A DNA stretch of 64,000 nt, from assembly GCF_900155915.1 (NCBI RefSeq), contig NZ_FTPO01000001.1, positions 992,001 through 1,056,000 of the forward strand, in the 5' to 3' direction. This DNA comes from Microbacterium sp. RU33B. Lineage in GTDB: Bacteria; Actinomycetota; Actinomycetes; Actinomycetales; Microbacteriaceae. Position 1 is the stretch's first letter; every line of letters starts with the position of its first letter. Under the pieces are notes generated by a model. It had not been told where the DNA came from and did no database searches. It was given only the letters and a program-made list of their open reading frames with translations. Made by a program: the position numbers and the translations under genes. Of this stretch, positions 37,221 through 45,496 are shown piece after piece.

Positions 37221-37805
37221 ATGAGAACAGCGGCGCCGCTCCTCGCTCCGATTTTCCGATCGGATGGTCAGGCGCGCCTCCTGTCGGTCGTCATGCTTGA
37301 GGGTGACGAGATCAGTCTGGCCGATCTCGCTACCCGCTCGGGGGTGGCGTACCCGACGGCGCATCGCGAGGTCGCGCGTCTGATCGCTGCCGGCATCCTC
37401 GTCGAGCGTCTGGTGGGACGGACCCGGATGCTGCGCGCGAACGCGGCGAGCCCGCTCGTGCCACCGCTGCGCGAGATCCTGCTGATCGCCACAGGACCGG
37501 TCGCCCTATTGACTGAGGAACTCGCGCAGATCGCCGGCATTCATGCTTCCTTCCTCTATGGATCGTTCGCCGCGCGAATGCGCGGTGTCGACGGCGATTC
37601 GCCGAACGATATCGACGTCATGGTGATCGGGACACCCGATCCGGAGCTGGTGTACGACGCCTGCGACCGTGTGGAGGAGAGCGTGCACCGGCCGGTCAAT
37701 GCGACGATCCTCACACCTGACGAACTCGAGGCCGATTCGGCGTTCATGACGCAGGTGCGGGCCAGCCCGGTCGTGCCGATCGTGGGTGAGTTGCCGTGGG
37801 AGTGA
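37221..37805 (+). CDS. winged-helix nucleotidyltransferase, MNT-type antitoxin
   Basis: 194 residues from ATG 37221; earlier in-frame starts lie in the palindrome and are unlikely. Residues ~25-70 are a winged helix (SLADLATRSGVAYPTAHREVARL). The C-terminal half is a Pol-beta-type nucleotidyltransferase with the motif GSFAARMRG and, downstream, NDIDVMVIG, giving GS...DxD. In MNT/HEPN toxin-antitoxin systems this partner inactivates the HEPN toxin by adding AMP to it. A fused DNA-binding domain suggests it also represses the operon through the palindrome. The HEPN-like gene overlaps its stop. Confidence 0.75.
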   Translation: MRTAAPLLAPIFRSDGQARLLSVVMLEGDEISLADLATRSGVAYPTAHREVARLIAAGILVERLVGRTRMLRANAASPLVPPLREILLIATGPVALLTEELAQIAGIHASFLYGSFAARMRGVDGDSPNDIDVMVIGTPDPELVYDACDRVEESVHRPVNATILTPDELEADSAFMTQVRASPVVPIVGELPWE

Positions 37806-38254
37806 CTCCTCTCAGCGCTACCCAGCGACAGGCCGTGGATATGCTCGTCAGCGCGCGCCGCATTGAGGCGGTCAGGCCGGACGCGGTGCGGGCACTCGCG
37901 TTCCTCGACGTCGCGGCTGACCGCCTCAGCCAGCTTCCGTTGTTGACAAGCGTGGGGGTGAAGTACGACATCGCCTACGACGCGGCGCACGATGTTGGAG
38001 AGGCTCTGCTGGCCGCGTATGGCTGCCGGACGCGGAACGGTCCTGGCCAGCATGAGGCGGTGGGGAGATTCCTGCGGGCCTTGCTCGACTCGCCGCCGGG
38101 GGATAGGGCGGCGAGAAGGTTCGACCGGCTTCGCCGCGCGCGCAATCAAAGCCACTACGACGCGACGCCGGTGGGAGCGGCGGAGGCTGCGCTGGCAGAG
38201 CGCACTGCAGAGGAATTGCAGACCGCCGTTGTCGCGCGGGGAGTAGGGAGCTGA
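37802..38254 (+). CDS. HEPN-like toxin partner
   Basis: 150 residues from GTG 37802, overlapping the antitoxin stop (GTGA); GTG 37796 would also be in frame. It is all-helical, with KYDIAYDAAHDVGEALLAAYG in the middle and FDRLRRARNQSHYD near residue 112: RxxxxxxH as in HEPN ribonucleases (here RARNQSH). Coupling to a nucleotidyltransferase gene supports the HEPN/MNT pair. Such toxins cleave RNA when released. Confidence 0.7.
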   Translation: MTPLSATQRQAVDMLVSARRIEAVRPDAVRALAFLDVAADRLSQLPLLTSVGVKYDIAYDAAHDVGEALLAAYGCRTRNGPGQHEAVGRFLRALLDSPPGDRAARRFDRLRRARNQSHYDATPVGAAEAALAERTAEELQTAVVARGVGS

Positions 38255-38267
38255 GTCTCAGGGGTGG

Positions 38268-38477
38268 TCAGGGCTCGACGCCGAAGATCCGCAGCAGGGC
38301 GGATCTCGGAATCATCCTCCTCGGTCCGAGCTGGACGGTCGGAATCGTCCCACTGTCGATGCCGAGCGACGTACCCTGGGGGGAAGGCCGCAATCCGGCC
38401 TGCTGACATGTTCGTTCAACTACCCGTCCGGCCGGCTGAATCGATGTCGAGGAAAGTCTCCGTAGAATCGCCCACAA
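38268..38477 (-). CDS. excisionase-like small DNA-binding protein or remnant
   Basis: The last ~30 residues (SGTIPTVQLGPRRMIPRSALLRIFG) match the wing and second helix of excisionase-type MerR-like domains, which usually read IPxxKLGxRRxIP. The N-terminal half of the 69-residue frame does not look like the expected first helices, so the gene may be frameshifted or start elsewhere. Its location just inside the right attachment site suits an excisionase. Confidence 0.45.
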   Translation of the reverse strand: MWAILRRLSSTSIQPAGRVVERTCQQAGLRPSPQGTSLGIDSGTIPTVQLGPRRMIPRSALLRIFGVEP

Positions 38478-38507
38478 ATCGCCCGCGTTTGCTCTGAGTG
38501 TGGGCGA
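38468..38507. repeat. probable integrase arm sites (right)
   Basis: TCGCCCACAAA at 38468-38478, a partial direct copy TCGCCCGC right after it, and an inverted copy TGTGGGCGA at 38499-38507. It matches the tandem pair at 30695-30716 inside the other end of the element. Confidence 0.6.
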
Positions 38508-38605
38508 TTTTCTATGCAGGTGCCTGTCGGCTCATGCTCCCGCCACCCGCATGATTCCGCGGATTTTGCGGGTCGATGTCGCGGGATCGTACGCTTCCAG
38601 CGTCA

Positions 38606-38626
38606 TTCAATTCCCCCCATCTCCAC
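38606..38626 (+). other. attachment site, right copy
   Basis: Exact 21-base copy of the tmRNA 3' end at 30580-30600, followed by one changed base and AACCGCTGTCAC as on the left. It marks the right end of the element. The base after the repeat is G here and C in tmRNA, so the pre-insertion gene may have ended CCACGA rather than CCACCA. Confidence 0.85.
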
Positions 38627-38647
38627 GAACCGCTGTCACCAGGACCT

Positions 38648-38685
38648 GGCCCCGAGAGCCGCGGAAATACGCGGTTCTCGGGGCC
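38648..38685 (+). terminator. terminator (right copy)
   Basis: Hairpin GGCCCCGAGAGCCGCG with CGCGGTTCTCGGGGCC, then TTTCCTG. It is a near-copy of the hairpin at 30621-30658 and was probably the original tmRNA terminator before insertion. Confidence 0.75.
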
Positions 38686-38714
38686 TTTCCTGTGCGGCCC
38701 GCGCTTCGATAAGT

Positions 38715-38727
38715 CTGCAACATGTAG
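38715..38727 (+). promoter_or_regulatory. CTAC-N5-GTAG operator, site 1
   Basis: CTGC-AACAT-GTAG followed by AGT: one mismatch to the dyad CTAC-N5-GTAG. The right half plus flank gives TAGAGT, a plausible -10 box. It lies 34 bases before the reductase start and matches sites near 40396, 43138, 43181 and 47754. Confidence 0.55.
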
Positions 38728-38761
38728 AGTTATTGGCGTTCCGAACGGGTGAGGAGTGGTC

Positions 38762-39775
38762 ATGGCGTTGTGGCGATCGCGCAGGGCGTCGAAAGGTCCG
38801 TCGTCCGCGAGCCGTGACGGGCTGCAGCGCGTGCGCGTCGTCGAGAAGATCCCGGTGTCGGACAAGGCGGTCCTTCTCCGCCTCGCTGCGGCCGATGAGG
38901 GCCAGCGTCTGGTCCATTACCCGGCGGGTGCCCACCTCGACGTCCACGTCAAGCCGGGCGTCGTCCGGCAGTACTCGCTCGTCGGCCGCCCCGGCGCCGA
39001 CGACCACTACCTCGTGTGCGTCCAGAGGGAGCCGGACGGACGAGGAGGCTCGATCGCGGTCCACGACGAGATCGCCGGTGGAGAGCTCCTGGACGTGTCG
39101 CACCCGCGCAGCACCTTCGACCTCGTCCCGTCGGCGCGACGCGCGGTCCTGATCGGCGGCGGCATCGGTCTGACGCCCCTGATGTCCATGGCCGAGCATC
39201 TGCACGCCGAGTCGATCGACTTCGAGTTCCACGTGTACGCCAAGAACCCGTCCGCACTGCCGCTGGGGGAGCGGCTCGAGGCGCGACCGTGGACCGACCG
39301 CATCCGCCGTCACTTCAGCGACGACGGCGACTCCTTCCGCGATGGCTCGCCTCAGGCCCTCGTCGTCCCCGACCCGGATGGTGCCGTGTACATCTGCGGC
39401 CCGCGGGGCTTCATCGACCTTGCGCGCGATCGCGCGCTCGCGGCGGGATGGCCGGCCGATCGGGTCGTCGTCGAGCAGTTCTCTCCCGCGTCGCGCGCGA
39501 CCGCGCAGCGCCCGCTGGACGTGGTGGTCGCCTCGTCGAAGGAGAGGATCGCCGTCGGCGCCGAGGAGTCGATCGCCGACGCCCTCGAGCGCCACGGGTA
39601 CGAGACCTACCGATCCTGCGGCCAGGGATTCTGCGGCTCGTGCGTGGTTCGCGTCGTCGCGGGCGTACCCGATCACCGCGACGACTTCCAGACCCCGCAG
39701 CAGCACGCCGCGAACACCCACATCAACGTGTGCGTCTCGCGCGCGCTGACTCCCGTCCTGGAACTGGATGTCTGA
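38762..39775 (+). CDS. PDR/VanB-type ferredoxin oxidoreductase
   Basis: 337 residues from ATG 38762 behind GAGGAG. The order is a flavin domain (RQYSLVG), a NAD-binding domain (IGGGIGLTPLMSM, YICGPRGF) and a C-terminal plant-type 2Fe-2S domain with CGQGFCGSC and the distal Cys in HINVCVSRA. It would pass electrons from NADH through flavin to the cluster, in the cytoplasm. The usual partner is a Rieske oxygenase, but none is near. It shares an operator-like dyad with the copper genes, suggesting a role in metal stress or metal reduction. Confidence 0.85.
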   Translation: MALWRSRRASKGPSSASRDGLQRVRVVEKIPVSDKAVLLRLAAADEGQRLVHYPAGAHLDVHVKPGVVRQYSLVGRPGADDHYLVCVQREPDGRGGSIAVHDEIAGGELLDVSHPRSTFDLVPSARRAVLIGGGIGLTPLMSMAEHLHAESIDFEFHVYAKNPSALPLGERLEARPWTDRIRRHFSDDGDSFRDGSPQALVVPDPDGAVYICGPRGFIDLARDRALAAGWPADRVVVEQFSPASRATAQRPLDVVVASSKERIAVGAEESIADALERHGYETYRSCGQGFCGSCVVRVVAGVPDHRDDFQTPQQHAANTHINVCVSRALTPVLELDV

Positions 39776-39777
39776 GG

Positions 39778-40380
39778 TCACGCGTTCATGACCAGGAGCA
39801 TGAGAGCCATCCCGGCCGCCATGGCCGCGTAGCAGAGGTCGTGCAGGCGACGGCGGCGGCCGAACAGGGCGACGAGCCACCACACGGCCGCCGCGGCGCT
39901 CAGCGCCACGAAGAGCAGGTTGACCACGTCGGCCCAGGCAGGCGTCGCGGTGGCCATCATCTCCGAGCCGCCGCCGTGATGATGCCCGGAGGAGCCGTCG
40001 TGGCCCATCTCCATCCCTGCCATGAGCAGCGGCATCGCCGCGAGCATCCAGATCATCGCAGCGTTCAAGCCCACATGGGCGGCGAGCGACACCCGCTCCC
40101 GCGTCGCCGTCTTCGCGAGCAGTCCGGGCACGAGTGCGAGCGCGAAGATCGCGAACACGATGACCTGGGCCCAGGTGGCGGCGTCGATGACCGAGGTCCA
40201 GATCATCACGATCATCGCAGCGCTCATCACGAGGTGATTGACGTCAATGAGGGTGTGCTGGGTCAGGGTGCCGTCGGACGAGCGCGCGTGCGGGCGATGG
40301 GCGATGAGGTCGATCGCGCACCAGATCCCGGTCGCAGCGAACAGGGCGGTGAGGATCAGATCCCAGGGCGATGTCAGCAC
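39778..40380 (-). CDS. DUF5134-type membrane protein
   Basis: 200 residues with five or six hydrophobic segments and a His/Met-rich loop (MAGMEMGHDGSSGHHHGGGSEMM) facing one side of the membrane. This fits the DUF5134 family of actinobacteria. The His/Met loop could bind copper, in keeping with its neighbours. It is transcribed away from the PepSY gene; an operator-like dyad lies between the two starts. Confidence 0.7.
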   Translation of the reverse strand: MLTSPWDLILTALFAATGIWCAIDLIAHRPHARSSDGTLTQHTLIDVNHLVMSAAMIVMIWTSVIDAATWAQVIVFAIFALALVPGLLAKTATRERVSLAAHVGLNAAMIWMLAAMPLLMAGMEMGHDGSSGHHHGGGSEMMATATPAWADVVNLLFVALSAAAAVWWLVALFGRRRRLHDLCYAAMAAGMALMLLVMNA

Positions 40381-40395
40381 ACCACGATCCTACTA

Positions 40396-40408
40396 CTACA
40401 ATGCGTAG
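40396..40408. promoter_or_regulatory. CTAC-N5-GTAG operator, site 2
   Basis: Perfect dyad CTAC-AATGC-GTAG followed by AGATAG. It sits 16 bases before the divergent DUF5134 start and 31 bases before the PepSY start, so one repressor could control both promoters. Confidence 0.65.
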
Positions 40409-40439
40409 AGATAGTTCCCTGGACCCCGAAGGAGCCGAC

Positions 40440-41885
40440 GTGACCACGACCGACATCGAGGAGACCGCGCAACCGCCCAGCGAGCCGTCCGCCCCTGCGG
40501 CAGCCTCCCGTCCCGGCAGGCGGATCAACTGGTTCGGCGCCTTCTGGCGCTGGCACTTCTACGGCGCCGTCATCGTGATTCCGGTGCTGTTCGCGCTGTC
40601 GGTGTCGGGGATGACCTACATGTTCCGCGCGCAGATCGATGCATGGCAGCATCCCGGCGTCCTGACCGTCTCGGTGCCCGCCGAGGCCGAGCGGCTGCCG
40701 CTCTCCGCGCAGGAGGAGGCGGTGCGTGACGCGTTCCCCGAACGGGGCATCCTCTCCGTCACAGACAACGAGGGCGATCGCGCGACGGTCTTCGTGACCG
40801 CGGGCGAGGAGGGCACGCGCAACGTCTACGTGGACCCTTACACGGCGACGGTGACCGGCGATCTCCACATCGACGACCTGATCTCGACGTGGGCCGAGCG
40901 CGTGCACGGTGATCTGCTGCTCGGGGACGGCGAAGTGGGCGACCGCATCGTCGAGCTCGGAGCGAGCTGGGCGATCGTGCTCACGATCACCGGCTTCATC
41001 CTCTTCTTCCTGGGCCGCAAGCCCCGCAAGGCCGCGACGGAGAAGAAGGCGAAAGGTGCGCGACTGCGCAGCTGGCACGCACTCGTGGGACTCCCGGTGG
41101 GCCTCGGCATCCTGATGCTCGTCGTCTCGGGACTGCCCTGGACGGGTGTCTGGGGCTCCCTCGCGTCCGATGTGGCCTCGACCACGGGGGACTCGCTGTG
41201 GGGCGCCGATCCGGGTGCGGAGTCGACCGTCAAGGAGCAGATCGAGGCGAGCAACGGCTCGTCGAGCCCGGCGGGCTGGGAGGTCGCCGACCTTCCGACG
41301 GCGACGAGCACCGGAAGCGGTGCCATGATCTCGATCGACGAGGCCGCCGAGGCGGGGCGCGCGGCGGGCGCTCCGGAGCCGTACTTCGTGACCTATCCGG
41401 AGGGCGAGACCGGCGTGTACAGCGTCTTCGGGTACCAGTGGGCCAACAACGGCAACCCGGCGGAGTCGGACGTCACCCTCCAGAAGACCGTGCACGTCGA
41501 TCAGTACTCGGGTGAGGCACTCGCGGTCTACAGCTACGACGACCTGTCGCTGCTGTCCCAGACCGTCGCCAACGGCATCGCGATCCACGAGGGACGCCGT
41601 TTCGGTCCCGTCAACACGATCCTCACCACGCTGTTCTGCCTCGCCGTGATCTTCATGTGCGTCTCGGCGCCGATGATGTGGTGGAACCGCCGAGGCAACG
41701 CCTCGGGAATCGCCGCCCCGCGCGCGCGACTTCCGATCTTCGCGAACTGGATCCTGCTGATCGCCGTGGTCGCACTCGGGATCTTCCTGCCCCTGTTCGG
41801 ACTCTCGCTCATCGTGATCCTCGCTCTCGATCAGCTGGTGATCCGACGGATCCCGGCGGCGAAGAAGTTCTTCGGATCCGTCTGA
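40440..41885 (+). CDS. PepSY-associated membrane protein
   Basis: 481 residues from GTG 40440, chosen because GAAGGAG precedes it and because upstream in-frame starts fall in the operator. Four membrane helices are visible (near residues 38-60, 175-195, 225-245 and a C-terminal pair), with outer domains containing PepSY-type strands. The family (PF03929) includes proteins linked to iron or copper uptake and membrane redox. Its operator and setting suggest a copper-related task together with the reductase. Confidence 0.8.
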   Translation: MTTTDIEETAQPPSEPSAPAAASRPGRRINWFGAFWRWHFYGAVIVIPVLFALSVSGMTYMFRAQIDAWQHPGVLTVSVPAEAERLPLSAQEEAVRDAFPERGILSVTDNEGDRATVFVTAGEEGTRNVYVDPYTATVTGDLHIDDLISTWAERVHGDLLLGDGEVGDRIVELGASWAIVLTITGFILFFLGRKPRKAATEKKAKGARLRSWHALVGLPVGLGILMLVVSGLPWTGVWGSLASDVASTTGDSLWGADPGAESTVKEQIEASNGSSSPAGWEVADLPTATSTGSGAMISIDEAAEAGRAAGAPEPYFVTYPEGETGVYSVFGYQWANNGNPAESDVTLQKTVHVDQYSGEALAVYSYDDLSLLSQTVANGIAIHEGRRFGPVNTILTTLFCLAVIFMCVSAPMMWWNRRGNASGIAAPRARLPIFANWILLIAVVALGIFLPLFGLSLIVILALDQLVIRRIPAAKKFFGSV

Positions 41886-41893
41886 CCCGGCGC

Positions 41894-41927
41894 GCGAAGG
41901 CCGGTGCCGCAGGGTGCCGGCCTTCGC
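41894..41927. terminator. bidirectional terminator
   Basis: Arms GCGAAGGCCGG and CCGGCCTTCGC flank a 12-base centre. It lies between the ends of two convergent genes (41885 and 41932) and can serve both. No T-run is present, as often in high-GC bacteria. Confidence 0.65.
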
Positions 41928-41931
41928 CGTG

Positions 41932-42741
41932 TCAGGAGGTGAGCGCAGGAGAGGCGGCGGTGAGCGTGCGGGCCGGGGCCCAGGTGCGCTCCGCCAGACG
42001 CTCGGCGCGGATCTCCATCGACACATCCCCGGTGCGTGCGGCCACGACGACGAGCGCGTTCGCGAGGTGCACGGCACCGGCCCGGCGCGCCGCGGCGTCG
42101 TCGGCGATGAGCTCGACGAGCAGGGTGGTGGCCCGCAGCAGCTTCTTCGCGGAGCGCAGCGAAGGAAGGCAGGCGCAGTTCAGCTCCGCCAGGCGGAGGG
42201 CGATGTAGTGGTTTCCGCGCAGATGGGCGCGCTCGTGTTCGACGACGGCTCGCAGCTGCGCCGGTGTCAGAACCTCCCGCATCGCCGTCGACACGACGAC
42301 GGCCCGTTCCTCTCCCGGGATCGAGCACGCGAAGACGTCATCGCTGCGGCACGTCCGCAGCGACGTGCGTCGGTCGAGCGGTTCGGCGCTGTGCGGGAGG
42401 GTGAGGATGTCGCCGTATGTGCGGCGGCCCGCGCCCACGAGGGCATCGGACCCTGCGCCCACGACGAGGAGCGCTGCGCCGAGGGCGCCGAGCGCCCCCC
42501 ACCCGACGACCGTCTGGATGACCGCGGATGCTCCGTCGGATGCGTCACCGGCGGAGAGGGTGGCGAGGACGGCGGTGGCGATGGATGCCGCTGCGGCGAG
42601 TGCGCCGGTGCCGAGCGCCGCGTGCCAGGCGGCGAGCGCCAGCCGGGGGTGGCGAACCTGCCAGTGCCCCATCGTGAGGAGGCGGGGTCCGGCCCACCAG
42701 GCCAGGGCGGCGACTCCCAGGCACACGCCGATCGCGATCAC
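41932..42741 (-). CDS. M56-family (BlaR1-like) membrane metallopeptidase
   Basis: 269 residues with membrane helices at the N-terminus and centre. VVEHERAHLRGNHY holds the HExxH zinc motif, followed by a helix with ELIADDAAAR supplying the third ligand. There is no C-terminal sensor domain such as BlaR1's penicillin-binding part. It overlaps the BlaI-like repressor gene (ATGA), the standard pair in which the peptidase may inactivate the repressor. Confidence 0.8.
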   Translation of the reverse strand: MIAIGVCLGVAALAWWAGPRLLTMGHWQVRHPRLALAAWHAALGTGALAAAASIATAVLATLSAGDASDGASAVIQTVVGWGALGALGAALLVVGAGSDALVGAGRRTYGDILTLPHSAEPLDRRTSLRTCRSDDVFACSIPGEERAVVVSTAMREVLTPAQLRAVVEHERAHLRGNHYIALRLAELNCACLPSLRSAKKLLRATTLLVELIADDAAARRAGAVHLANALVVVAARTGDVSMEIRAERLAERTWAPARTLTAASPALTS

Positions 42742-43115
42742 GACGAGCGGCGCTTCTTCGTGAGGGCGGCGCGGAGCATCTCGACGTCGTCGGGATCGAG
42801 ATCGCCCGCGAACTGGAGAAGGGCTGCCTGGCGGTCGTCGGTTTTCTCGAGGGCACGGTGCATCGAGTCGCTCGCGTTCTCGGCGGCAGAGAGACGCGCT
42901 GCGAAGCGCACCTTCCGAGGCGACTCCGCGTGTCGGAGCACCTCGCCCTTCTCGATCAGACGGTCGAGGGCGGTGAGGATCGTCGTGTAGGCCGGAGTGG
43001 GCTCGGTGAACGCCTCCTGGATGTCGGCGGCGCCGACGGGCACGCCACGCGCACGCAGGATCGTGAGCACCTCGCCCTCCAGCTCCCCACGACCACGACT
43101 CCGTGTTCCGCTCAT
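42738..43115 (-). CDS. BlaI/MecI/CopY-family repressor
   Basis: 125 residues from ATG 43115; upstream in-frame sequence is intergenic. It has the winged helix ELEGEVLTILRARGVPVGAADIQEAF and the recognition helix region YTTILTALDRLIEKGEV typical of the family, then a dimerisation helix with DPDDVEMLRAAL. BlaI-type proteins bind dyads with TAC/GTA half-sites. Matching CTAC-N5-GTAG dyads lie in its own promoter and in those of the copper genes, so I infer it controls this cluster. Confidence 0.85.
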   Translation of the reverse strand: MSGTRSRGRGELEGEVLTILRARGVPVGAADIQEAFTEPTPAYTTILTALDRLIEKGEVLRHAESPRKVRFAARLSAAENASDSMHRALEKTDDRQAALLQFAGDLDPDDVEMLRAALTKKRRSS

Positions 43116-43137
43116 CGATGACCTCCTGTCGGCGATT

Positions 43138-43150
43138 CTACTCGCTGTGG
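43138..43150 (-). promoter_or_regulatory. CTAC-N5-GTAG operator of the repressor gene, site 3
   Basis: Read on the minus strand: CCAC-AGCGA-GTAG followed by AAT, 23 bases before the repressor start. The flank forms TAGAAT, a -10 box pointing toward the repressor gene. It mirrors site 4 in sequence and layout. Confidence 0.6.
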
Positions 43151-43180
43151 AGTTCCTCGCCCCGACGACCGAACAGGATT

Positions 43181-43193
43181 CCACGGGATGTAG
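43181..43193 (+). promoter_or_regulatory. CTAC-N5-GTAG operator of copZ, site 4
   Basis: CCAC-GGGAT-GTAG followed by AAT, giving a -10 box TAGAAT directed at copZ, whose start is 46 bases downstream. The same CCAC-N5-GTAGAAT occurs on the other strand at site 3. Confidence 0.6.
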
Positions 43194-43238
43194 AATTAAG
43201 AGTCGTCGCCACCGGAGCGACCGGAGCGGAGGACGCGC

Positions 43239-43445
43239 ATGCAGGAAAGCCGATTCCTGATCGAGGGAATGACGTGCGGCCACTGTGAGCGCGCCGTATC
43301 CGAGGCCCTCACGGCGGTGAAGGATGTCGTGGCGGCCAGCGTGAGCGCCGATGACGGCGTCGCCGTCGTGAGTCACGGCGATGGGTTCGACCCTGCAGCA
43401 GCCGGCGCCGCCATCACGGCGGCGGGTTACTCCCTGCGCGTGTGA
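43239..43445 (+). CDS. copZ: copper chaperone (CopZ-like HMA protein)
   Basis: 68 residues forming a single heavy-metal-associated domain with the metal motif GMTCGHC. Such chaperones carry Cu(I) in the cytoplasm to the P-type ATPase encoded two genes downstream. Its stop overlaps the next start by 4 bases. The promoter has operator site 4. Confidence 0.9.
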   Translation: MQESRFLIEGMTCGHCERAVSEALTAVKDVVAASVSADDGVAVVSHGDGFDPAAAGAAITAAGYSLRV

Positions 43446-45496
43446 CCAGCGCTCCCTCGGAGCTCGTGGCCTACACCGACCGCCGACTCCACCGCTCACC
43501 GCTCGCCATCGCACTCGTCGCCGGCGTCGCAGGTGTCGTGGCGATCGCCGGACCGGTGGTGTTCGCCGCGCTGCTGGGCGACACCGGGTACGCGATGATC
43601 TCGCGGGGATACCCCGGCGCGGTGACCGCTCTGCTCGCGACATCCCTCCGTGCGATCGCCGACGCGGCGTCGTGGTTCACCCTCGGCGCTCTCGTGGTGG
43701 CGATGGGAGTGCTCGCTCCACCGCGGAAGCGTGCCCTCGACGACGTGGCCGGCCTCGAACTGCGCGTGCTGCGCATCTCCCTCCTCGTGTGGATGGTGGC
43801 CGCCGCAGCGCTCGTCGCGGTCGATGCGGCAGACGCGAACGGCCTGGGCGTGGACCGCCTGACGGAGCCGGGAGCGCTCGGGTTCCTCGTCGAGGCGGCG
43901 TATCTTCCGAAGGCGTGGATCTTCGTCTTCTTCGCGACAGCCGCGGCGTCGCTGATCTCCCTGTTCGCCCGCCGCTGGGCGTCTTTCCTGCCGGTCGGTC
44001 TGCTCTCGGTTCTGGCCATGCTCGCTCCGGTCGTCGTGCATCAGGTGCAGGTCGGGGCGGACCATGACTTCGGCTCGGATGCCGCGACCCTCCAGACCCC
44101 TGCGGCGGCGGTGCTCTTCGGAACCGTGATCGTGCTCGCCCTGCGCGTCGCGACCGGACGACTCCTGCGGCCGCAGGCGGTGATCCGGGCCGGCGGGGTG
44201 ATGGCGGGGTCGTGGGCGGTCGTGGCGGTCACCGACATCCTGCTCGGGGTGTTCAAGCTCGCGGGTCCGACCGCGGGCAATCCGACGGTCGTTCTCGTGT
44301 CGGCGCGCGGGCTCGTCATCCTCGCGGTCGGCGCCGTCATCGCGGCGTTCTGGCTGCAGCGCGCGCGCTGGAGCGATCGGCTCATCGTGTCCATCCTCGG
44401 CACTCTCACGGTGCTCGGGTCGGTGTACTTCGCGCTCACCGTGGCGATGACCCGCGTGCCGCCTCCGCAGTACTTCGTGGCGACGAACATCTCCCAGATC
44501 TTCTTCGGCTACGACATCACCGATATCCCTCCCACGCTCGCGACGCTGGTGACCCAGTGGCGTCCCAACATCCTCTTCGCGGTGATCTCCGCCATCGGCG
44601 TCGGGGTCTACCTGGCCGCCGTGGTGCGGCTTCGCCGGCGAGGAGACGTGTGGCCTCTGGGGCGCACGGTCGCCTGGGTCCTCGGATGGGTCGTCGTGGT
44701 CGTGTCGACCAGCTCCGCGCTCGGCCAGTACGCCGGTGCGCAGTTCGGCACCCACATGATCGTCCACATGAGTCTCAACATGCTCGCGCCGGTGCTGCTC
44801 GTCCTGGGCGGCGTGGTGACCCTCCTGCTGCGTGCCACGACACCGCATCCTCGCGGGGCCGCCGCTGGGCCGCACGAGTGGATCACCGCAGCTCTCCACT
44901 GGCCCGGCATGAGGATCATCTACAGTCCCGTCCTCGTCTTCATCCTGTACATCGGCTCGTACTACGCCCTCTACCTCTCGCCGCTGTTCGAGACGATCAT
45001 GCGGTACCACTGGGCCCATCAGGCCATGAACGTGCACTTCCTCATCGTCGGCTACCTCTTCTACGGCCTCGTGATCGGCGTGGATCGTCCGCCCCGCCCG
45101 CTCCCGCCGATCGGCAAGCTCGGGTTCGTGCTCGCAGCGATGCCGTTCCATGCCTTCTTCGGCATCGTCCTGATGACGGCGAGCGTGCCGATCGCCGAGA
45201 ACTTCTACCGCACCCTGGACTTCCCATGGATGGGCGACCTCATGGCGCAGCAGTACTTGGGCGGAGGTGTCGCCTGGGCGGGCGGCGAACTCCCGCTGCT
45301 CATCGTCGTGACCGCGCTCGGCATCCAATGGGCTCGCCAGGACCAGCGTGAGGCCAAGCGCAAAGACCGCCATCTCGACTCCGGCGTGGACGACGAGTTC
45401 GACGCCTACAACCGGATGCTCGAGGGGCTCGCCGAGAGATCCGCCCGCGCCCACGGCCCGGTGCTCACACCCGCCCCCACGAAGGACACGCCATGA
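43442..45496 (+). CDS. CopD-CtaG fusion membrane protein
   Basis: 684 residues from GTG 43442. The first ~340 residues have about nine helices with a CopD-type copper-import pattern; the rest is a CtaG/caa3-assembly-like domain with conserved FGTHMIVHMSLNML, HWAHQAMNVHF and MPFHAFFG. His and Met in these helices probably bind copper. Fusions of this kind are common in actinobacterial copper loci and may deliver copper to extracytoplasmic oxidases. It overlaps copA by 4 bases. Confidence 0.85.
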   Translation: MTSAPSELVAYTDRRLHRSPLAIALVAGVAGVVAIAGPVVFAALLGDTGYAMISRGYPGAVTALLATSLRAIADAASWFTLGALVVAMGVLAPPRKRALDDVAGLELRVLRISLLVWMVAAAALVAVDAADANGLGVDRLTEPGALGFLVEAAYLPKAWIFVFFATAAASLISLFARRWASFLPVGLLSVLAMLAPVVVHQVQVGADHDFGSDAATLQTPAAAVLFGTVIVLALRVATGRLLRPQAVIRAGGVMAGSWAVVAVTDILLGVFKLAGPTAGNPTVVLVSARGLVILAVGAVIAAFWLQRARWSDRLIVSILGTLTVLGSVYFALTVAMTRVPPPQYFVATNISQIFFGYDITDIPPTLATLVTQWRPNILFAVISAIGVGVYLAAVVRLRRRGDVWPLGRTVAWVLGWVVVVVSTSSALGQYAGAQFGTHMIVHMSLNMLAPVLLVLGGVVTLLLRATTPHPRGAAAGPHEWITAALHWPGMRIIYSPVLVFILYIGSYYALYLSPLFETIMRYHWAHQAMNVHFLIVGYLFYGLVIGVDRPPRPLPPIGKLGFVLAAMPFHAFFGIVLMTASVPIAENFYRTLDFPWMGDLMAQQYLGGGVAWAGGELPLLIVVTALGIQWARQDQREAKRKDRHLDSGVDDEFDAYNRMLEGLAERSARAHGPVLTPAPTKDTP

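Noticed and set aside
43496..45454. 652-codon minus-strand frame opposite the CopD-CtaG gene
   Set aside because: Its product is almost only His, Arg, Asp and Glu, as expected from the antisense of hydrophobic GC-rich codons.
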